Origin: Brevibacillus sp.
GTDB taxonomy: Bacteria; Bacillota; Bacilli; Brevibacillales; Brevibacillaceae
Reading direction: 5' to 3'
NCBI GenBank assembly: GCA_029240815.1
Contig: JARDZO010000214.1
Location: 1 to 9,840, forward strand
DNA length: 9,840 bases
Shown: piece after piece, positions 5,362-9,840 of the stretch
Layout of the letters: each line of letters opens with the position of its first letter
How positions within the stretch are numbered: the stretch's first letter is position 1
The notes under the pieces: generated by a model
Told to the model about the DNA's origin: nothing
What the model saw: the letters and a program-made list of their open reading frames with translations, nothing else
Database searches by the model: none
Program-made: the position numbers and the translations under genes

Positions 5362-7308
5362 ATGATGCGTACACGCAAAGTAGTTTGGGAGCCGTCACAG
5401 GAACAGCACGAGTCGAGCAATCTCGAACGCTTCATGAAACAGGAGCAGATTGCTGATTACGAGACATTGATCCGGCGGTCCGAGGATGATGTGAGCTGGT
5501 TTTGGAACGCCTTTATTCGCTTTGCCGGTATTGAGTTTGCCCAGCCTTACCGGGAAGTGCTGGATTTTTCGAAAGGGTTGCCGTGGCCGCAATGGTTTGT
5601 GGATGGAAAAATCAATCTCGTGCATAACTTTTTGGACAAATGGGCGGAAAATGAGGCTACCGCAGACCGACCTGCACTGCTCTGGGAAGGGGAAGCTGAG
5701 GAAGAGAGAAGGTATACGTTTCGCGAGCTGTACAAACAGGTGAATCGGTTCGCCAACGCACTGAGCAGCCTTGGTGTAGAGCGGGGAGACCGAGTCGCGA
5801 TTTACATGCCCATGATACCCGAGACGGTCATTGCGCTGTACGGTATCTACAAGGCAGGAGCGATCGCCGTTCCACTTTTTTCTGGATTTGGGCCTGAGGC
5901 CGTTGCGGTGCGTTTGCGAGATGTAGAGGCCAGGGCAGTGGTGACTGCTGACGGTTTTTATCGCGGAGGACAGCAGGTGCTGCTCAAGCATGTGCTGGAC
6001 AAGGCGTTGGAGACGGCCCCTACGGTACAGAGTGTATTGATCGCTGAGCGGCTGGGTGAAAAGGCAATGCTCGTCTCTGGGCGTGACTGGCACTGGAATG
6101 AGCTGCTGGCTGCAGCGTCGGACCAGTTCGCAACCGTCGAGACGGACGCGGAGGAACCGTGCATGGTCAGCTATTCCTCGGGGACGACAGGAAGTCCAAA
6201 AGGCATCGTTCATGTCCATGGCGGGATTGCTGTTAAGACAGCAGAGGTCGGGATGTTCATCTATGACACGCATCCCGATGATGTTTTTACCATGGTGACT
6301 GATTTCGGCTGGATGATGGGCCAGCTTCCTCTTTTCTCGGCTCACAGCGTCGCGGCACCTTTTTTGATTTATGAAGGCAGCCCGATGCATCCCAATCCGG
6401 GGCGGTTGTATCAGATCATCGAGAAGTACAAGGTGACGGTATTTGGCGCACCAGCAACGGCATTGCGCATGCTAAAGACGTACGCGGAAACTTTCCGTGA
6501 AAAAGCGGACCTCTCCACACTGCGAATATTGGGACATACAGGGGAGCCGATCGATGAAGAGACGTGGACATGGTATTTATCCTGGACCAATGGTAAGGCA
6601 CCCATTATCAATGGAAGCGGCGGTACCGAGGTGTTTGCCGAGATTCTCTCCTCTACGTGCATCACTCCGCAAAAGGCGACGTGCCTGGGGGCTACCCCTG
6701 CCGTAGGAGCGAGAGTCGTGGACGAAACAGGCAATCCGGTACCTGCCGGGAAGCCGGGCTACCTTGTCTTTACCGTTCCACAGCCGGCACAGACCCGCGG
6801 CTTTTGGAGAAATCGCCAGCGCTATCTAGATACGTATTTTCCACTGGGAGAGCATTTGTGGTGGCAAGGAGATATGGTCACGATGGACGAAGAAGGCTAT
6901 TGGTTCCACCAAGGGCGGGCAGACGATGTCATCAAGGTGTCGGGGAGAAGAACGGGGCCAGGAGAGCTGGAGGACGTGGTGAGCCAGTATCCGGGCGTAT
7001 TGGAAGCGGCAGCGATTGGTGTCCCGCATGCGGTCAAAGGGGAAGAAATCGTCCTGTTCATTGTGATGAAACCAGGTGCGAGTTTGGAAACGAGCGAGCT
7101 AAAGCGACAAGTGACGAGCTCTCTGGGCAAGCCCTATGAACCGGCTGAAGTTCACCTCGTATCAGATTTACCGAAAACGCGCACCCAAAAAATCATGCGC
7201 CGCCTCATCAAGCAACGGTTCCTGGGCGAAGCATTGGGCGATAACTCCAGCTTGATGAATCCAGGGGCATTAGAAGGTTTACCGAAGCGTTCGGCTGTGG
7301 ATCGATGA
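5362..7308 (+). CDS. Acyl-/acetoacetyl-CoA-synthetase-like AMP-forming ligase
   Basis: A 648-residue protein. ATG 5362 is preferred because GGAGGGG (5349-5355) lies 6 bases before it; the frame is open further upstream to 5281, but that codon is a -35 box. The N-terminus (WEPSQEQHESSNLERFM, then DVSWFWNAFIRFAG) resembles the ACAS_N region of acetoacetyl-CoA synthetase-like enzymes. The ANL core follows: YSSGTTGSPKG (271-281) binds ATP phosphates, NGSGGTEVF (417-425) lies near AMP and the acyl pocket, GRADD (518-522) marks the domain hinge, and SGRRTGPGELE follows it. The C-terminal lysine needed for adenylation is K610 in PKTRTQKIMRR, where acetyl-CoA synthetases usually have TRSGK. The WWQTE sequence of true acetyl-CoA synthetase is absent, so a larger acid than acetate is likely. 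It converts an organic acid, ATP and CoA to acyl-CoA, AMP and PPi. It is a single-gene unit with its own promoter and terminator. Family is sure, substrate unknown. Confidence 0.9.
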   Translation: MMRTRKVVWEPSQEQHESSNLERFMKQEQIADYETLIRRSEDDVSWFWNAFIRFAGIEFAQPYREVLDFSKGLPWPQWFVDGKINLVHNFLDKWAENEATADRPALLWEGEAEEERRYTFRELYKQVNRFANALSSLGVERGDRVAIYMPMIPETVIALYGIYKAGAIAVPLFSGFGPEAVAVRLRDVEARAVVTADGFYRGGQQVLLKHVLDKALETAPTVQSVLIAERLGEKAMLVSGRDWHWNELLAAASDQFATVETDAEEPCMVSYSSGTTGSPKGIVHVHGGIAVKTAEVGMFIYDTHPDDVFTMVTDFGWMMGQLPLFSAHSVAAPFLIYEGSPMHPNPGRLYQIIEKYKVTVFGAPATALRMLKTYAETFREKADLSTLRILGHTGEPIDEETWTWYLSWTNGKAPIINGSGGTEVFAEILSSTCITPQKATCLGATPAVGARVVDETGNPVPAGKPGYLVFTVPQPAQTRGFWRNRQRYLDTYFPLGEHLWWQGDMVTMDEEGYWFHQGRADDVIKVSGRRTGPGELEDVVSQYPGVLEAAAIGVPHAVKGEEIVLFIVMKPGASLETSELKRQVTSSLGKPYEPAEVHLVSDLPKTRTQKIMRRLIKQRFLGEALGDNSSLMNPGALEGLPKRSAVDR

Positions 7309-7330
7309 CGTAGCCATTCCATCCAATCGA

Positions 7331-7379
7331 AAAGCTCTCCCCGGATGTGCTAAACGGCATTTCAGGGAGAGCTTTTTTT
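7331..7379 (+). terminator. Strong intrinsic terminator after the CoA-ligase gene
   Basis: AAAGCTCTCC (7331-7340) and GGAGAGCTTT (7366-7375) form a perfect 10-base stem around a 25-base loop and run straight into seven Ts (7373-7379). A second T-rich run follows at 7386-7394. It lies about 20 bases after the stop codon. Confidence 0.9.
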
Positions 7380-7380
7380 C

Positions 7381-7410
7381 TTGCTTCTTTTTTTCGTTCG
7401 CGGTGATAAT
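7381..7410 (+). promoter_or_regulatory. Weak promoter candidate for the molybdo-oxidoreductase gene
   Basis: GATAAT at 7405-7410 (5 of 6 matches to a -10 box) lies 18 bases after TTGCTT at 7381-7386 (3 of 6 to a -35). It is between the terminator of the previous gene and the ATG at 7492, leaving a leader of about 75 bases. No better pair was found in this gap. Confidence is low because the -35 is poor and partly within the T-rich tail. Confidence 0.3.
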
Positions 7411-7491
7411 GAGAGGAGAGGAACCTCTAAAAAGGGTTGTGCATATACGGGAGCGAACATTACTACATGGAGATGGGAGAGGAGTCGAACC

Positions 7492-9534
7492 ATGCAATCA
7501 TACGTAGATCAACAAAACGGGGTATTTCCATCGGTATGCTCCTTGGATTGTCCCGATCAGTGCGGGCTGCTTGTCCATAAAAAAGACGGAAAAATCGTCA
7601 AAGTGGAGGGTGATCCGAATCATCCGGTGACGCAGGGAAGCATTTGCAACAAAGTGCGCAACATGGCGGAGCGGATCTACGATTCGAAGCGTCTCACACA
7701 GCCGCTCAAGCGTGTCGGGGCAAAAGGAGAAGGGAAGTTTGAGCCAATCAGTTGGGAGGAAGCGACCCGGACCATCACCTCCCATTGGAAGCAGCTCATT
7801 TCTGAATCCGGACCTGAGAGCATTTTGCCGTATAGCTTTTACGGTAATATGGGCAGGCTGAATGCGGAAACCATGGACATGCGTTTTTTCCATCGTCTCG
7901 GTGCCAGTCGACTGGATCGAGCGATTTGCAATGCAGCAGGGGGCGTCGGATACAATTATACGATGGGTGCCAATTACGGAACCGACCCAGAGGAAACGGT
8001 GCACACCAAGCTGTTTATCATGTGGGGCATCAATGCAGTCAGCACAAATATGCACCAGGTCATGCTGGCAGAGAAAGCGCGCAAGAACGGAGCGCAAATT
8101 GTCGTCATCGATGTTCATAAAAATCAGACGGGGCGTTGGGCTGACTGGTTTATCCCTGTACTGCCCGGGACCGATACCGCATTGGCTCTGGGCCTCATGC
8201 ACGTCCTCTTTGCGGAAAACATGGTAGATAAGGCATTTATGGAGCAGTATACCGTGGGTCACGAGGAGCTGGGTGAGCACGTCCGACAGTACGACCCGAC
8301 TACTGTCTCTGCGATTACCGGTGTTCCGGTAGACGATATTTACCGGTTGGCACGCCTGTATGGCCAGACATCCCCTTCTTTGGTTCGCATCGGTAATGGT
8401 TTACAGCATCATGACAACGGTGGTATGTGCGTGCGGACGATTGCTTGTTTGCCGGCGCTGACTGGGCAATGGCTCGTTCAGGGCGGTGGGGCGATGAAAG
8501 GAAACAAAGGCTTTCTCGAGCACAACAAACACACGTTGCAAAGGCCGGATGTATTGGTCAACAAACAAACGCGGCGAATTAACATGAATGTGATCGGGAG
8601 TGCACTGTTGGAGCTCGACCCGCCGATCCGATCGATGTTTGTATACGGCTGCAATCCTGCGCTGGTCGCACCGGAAGGGAACAAGGTCAAAAAAGGGCTG
8701 GAGCGGGAAGATCTATTTACAGTCGTACACGATCTGTTTTTGACGGAAACAGCGGCCTATGCCGACATCGTGCTGCCTGCGACCTCTGCATTTGAAAATA
8801 CGGATTTCTACACATCCTACTGGCACCATTACATGCAGCTGCAAAAACCAGTGATCGCTCCATACGGCGAAAGTAAATCCAATGTGGATGTCTTCCGTCT
8901 GCTGGCAAAAGGGATGGGCTACGAAGATGAGATGTTTGACGATACCGAGGAAGAGATGATTCGCCAAGCTCTGGACTACCCAGCCAATCCGTATTTGAGT
9001 GCAATTACGTACGAGGATCTGATCGAGAAAAATTACAGGAAAGCTGCCGTTACCCCACGGTTTTTCGAGAATCTGCCAACACCGAGCGGAAAAATCGAGC
9101 TGTACTCGAAACAGCTGGAGGCGCAGGGATATCCACCATTGCCGACGTATACACCCATCGTCGTGGAGAGCAGTTATCCTTACCTGTACGTGCCAGGGCC
9201 GAATCACAATTTCCTCAACTCGACCTTTTCAAACAACGCCAAGCATGTGAAGCTGGAAAAGTTTCCGCGTCTGTTTATGAACACGACGGACGCTGAGTCG
9301 GCAGGCATTGGTGATGGGGATATAGTTCGTGTATGGAACGATCGAGGGGAGTGCGAGCTGACGGCGTCTGTCGGGGAGACTGTTTTAGCAGGTGTAGTGG
9401 TGAGCCAGGGTCTCTGGGCTGATACGCCAGGATCCAAGCACCATATCAATGCGCTCACGCCTGACCGCATCGCAGATATGGGAGGCGGAGCGACGTTCTT
9501 CTCCGGCCGTGTCAACGTGGAGAAGCTAGTTTAG
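7492..9534 (+). CDS. Molybdopterin (bis-MGD) oxidoreductase with [4Fe-4S] motif, cytoplasmic
   Basis: A 680-residue protein of the DMSO reductase superfamily. ATG 7492 follows GGGAGAGGAG by about 7 bases; the frame is open back to 7381 but without a better start. The N-terminus binds one [4Fe-4S] cluster through C16-x3-C20-x3-C24-x27-C52 (VCSLDCPDQCG ... SICNK). C146 in RAICNAAGG aligns by position and context with the residue that ligates molybdenum in Cys-type members; this alignment is by eye. Further family segments are LPGTDTALALG (224-234) and TETAAYADIVLP (418-429). The C-terminal dinucleotide-binding domain covers about 560-680 (YLYVPGPNHNFLNST). There is no twin-arginine signal and no adjacent electron-transfer or membrane-anchor subunit, so it is a single-subunit cytoplasmic enzyme as far as the window shows. 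Length and motif layout recall B. subtilis YoaE, from memory. The substrate is unknown; formate-dehydrogenase-like labels for such proteins are not supported by sequence alone. Confidence 0.93.
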   Translation: MQSYVDQQNGVFPSVCSLDCPDQCGLLVHKKDGKIVKVEGDPNHPVTQGSICNKVRNMAERIYDSKRLTQPLKRVGAKGEGKFEPISWEEATRTITSHWKQLISESGPESILPYSFYGNMGRLNAETMDMRFFHRLGASRLDRAICNAAGGVGYNYTMGANYGTDPEETVHTKLFIMWGINAVSTNMHQVMLAEKARKNGAQIVVIDVHKNQTGRWADWFIPVLPGTDTALALGLMHVLFAENMVDKAFMEQYTVGHEELGEHVRQYDPTTVSAITGVPVDDIYRLARLYGQTSPSLVRIGNGLQHHDNGGMCVRTIACLPALTGQWLVQGGGAMKGNKGFLEHNKHTLQRPDVLVNKQTRRINMNVIGSALLELDPPIRSMFVYGCNPALVAPEGNKVKKGLEREDLFTVVHDLFLTETAAYADIVLPATSAFENTDFYTSYWHHYMQLQKPVIAPYGESKSNVDVFRLLAKGMGYEDEMFDDTEEEMIRQALDYPANPYLSAITYEDLIEKNYRKAAVTPRFFENLPTPSGKIELYSKQLEAQGYPPLPTYTPIVVESSYPYLYVPGPNHNFLNSTFSNNAKHVKLEKFPRLFMNTTDAESAGIGDGDIVRVWNDRGECELTASVGETVLAGVVVSQGLWADTPGSKHHINALTPDRIADMGGGATFFSGRVNVEKLV

Positions 9535-9560
9535 GAAAAGGATGTCCCGTTCATACGAAA

Positions 9561-9602
9561 AAAGCTTCGCTCGGCCATACGGCTTGGCGGAGCATTTTTT
9601 TT
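9561..9602 (+). terminator. Intrinsic terminator after the molybdo-oxidoreductase
   Basis: GCTTCGCTCGGCC (9564-9576) pairs with GGCTTGGCGGAGC (9581-9593) across a 4-base loop, with one mismatch and three G-U pairs, followed by eight Ts (9595-9602). It begins about 30 bases after the stop codon. Confidence 0.85.
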
Positions 9603-9670
9603 ACCTTGGACTTGGTGATAGATCGGATTTTTCCAATATAGGTGTTAATTTACACTTTTGCGTGCTGCGG

Positions 9671-9715
9671 TGGTGTGGAGAAGCAGGTTTCCGATCTGCG
9701 CTCCAGCCTACACCC
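9671..9715. repeat. Imperfect stem-loop in the right-end intergenic region
   Basis: Nested short arms pair around 9690: GGTGT with ACACC, GGAG with CTCC and GCAG with CTGC, separated by small bulges. There is no T-tract. It adjoins the larger CCGCT dyad element and may be part of the same repeat or the start of a leader for a gene beyond the window. Confidence 0.3.
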
Positions 9716-9718
9716 TGC

Positions 9719-9834
9719 AAAGGAGTATAGACTGACCGCTCCACAACGATTCACGGGGAAGCGGTAAAGGAGTAGCCGCTCCGCAGGGAATACAGAGGTA
9801 CCGCTTCTGGATCCCGTGAATTCGTTGTTCCGCT
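9719..9834. repeat. Dyad element built from CCGCT/AGCGG units, possible dispersed repeat
   Basis: ACAACGATTCACGGGGAAGCGGTA (split here as ACAACGATTCACGGG and GAAGCGGTA, 9743-9766) is nearly the reverse complement of 9799-9828, whose minus strand reads ACAACGAATTCACGGG, then ATCCA, then GAAGCGGTA. The two arms differ only by one extra A and a five-base insertion. CCGCT occurs at 9736, 9776, 9801 and 9830, and AAAGGAGTA is directly repeated at 9719 and 9766. The stretch 9603-9840 has no convincing gene. Such GC-rich intergenic dyads resemble the dispersed palindromic units of Brevibacillus and Paenibacillus genomes; that comparison is from memory. The element may continue past 9840. Confidence 0.6.
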
Positions 9835-9840
9835 AAGCTG

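Noticed and set aside
7381..7491. Upstream extension of the molybdo-oxidoreductase to a TTG at 7381
   Set aside because: It starts inside the tail of the preceding terminator, and ATG 7492 has a strong Shine-Dalgarno with the family N-terminus right after it.
9606..9642. Promoter for a gene beyond the right edge (TTGGTG with AATATA or TATAGG)
   Set aside because: Both boxes match poorly or have the wrong spacing, and no downstream gene is visible to support it.
9542..9730. 62-codon plus-strand frame after the molybdo-oxidoreductase
   Set aside because: It runs through the intrinsic terminator at 9561-9602 and has no recognisable protein features.
1..9840. Mobile elements, CRISPR array, tRNA or rRNA, phage or defence genes
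   Set aside because: No transposase or integrase motif, no regularly spaced repeats and no cloverleaf-like sequence were seen on either strand.

Overview
The window reads as an ordinary chromosomal stretch of a moderate-GC, Gram-positive spore-former-type Bacillales genome, most likely Brevibacillus or a close relative. This rests on strong AGGAGG-type Shine-Dalgarno sites, TTG as well as ATG starts, T-rich intrinsic terminators, and proteins of the YunC, YunD and YunE (TauE/SafE) type that are named from Bacillus subtilis. The genus is an inference from gene content and composition by eye, not a measured result. I see no tRNA, rRNA, CRISPR array, transposase or phage gene.

Layout. Positions 1-2691 hold a rightward cluster: the 3' part of a TauE/SafE-family anion permease, a YunD-type metallophosphatase, a small acidic helical protein and YunC (DUF1805), ended by a stem-loop near 2712-2757. 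Next is a single rightward gene for an HD-GYP cyclic-di-GMP phosphodiesterase (2831-3934). It converges, with an 18-base gap, on a leftward CorA-type divalent-metal channel (3953-4894).

The 467-base divergent region between corA and the next gene is the least ordinary part. On the minus strand it carries an extended -10 promoter, a 27-codon reading frame that looks like the amino-terminal end of a Rossmann-fold NAD(P)-binding protein and then stops, and a possible 60-codon small gene overlapping the corA start. On the plus strand it has a promoter with a consensus -35 box for an acyl-/acetoacetyl-CoA-synthetase-like enzyme (5362-7308), which ends at a strong terminator. A cytoplasmic molybdopterin oxidoreductase with a [4Fe-4S] motif follows (7492-9534), again with its own terminator. 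The last 240 bases contain no convincing gene but hold an inverted-repeat element built on CCGCT/AGCGG units that probably continues past the window.

How the genes fit together. The first four genes look co-transcribed; their functions are poorly known and a shared pathway is only a guess. HD-GYP, CorA, the CoA ligase and the molybdo-enzyme each appear to be separate transcription units serving signalling, metal uptake, organic-acid activation and redox metabolism. I did not find a clearly new multi-gene system. The best leads are the truncated Rossmann frame and small frame ahead of corA, the dyad element at the right end, and the altered active-site motif in the YunD protein.
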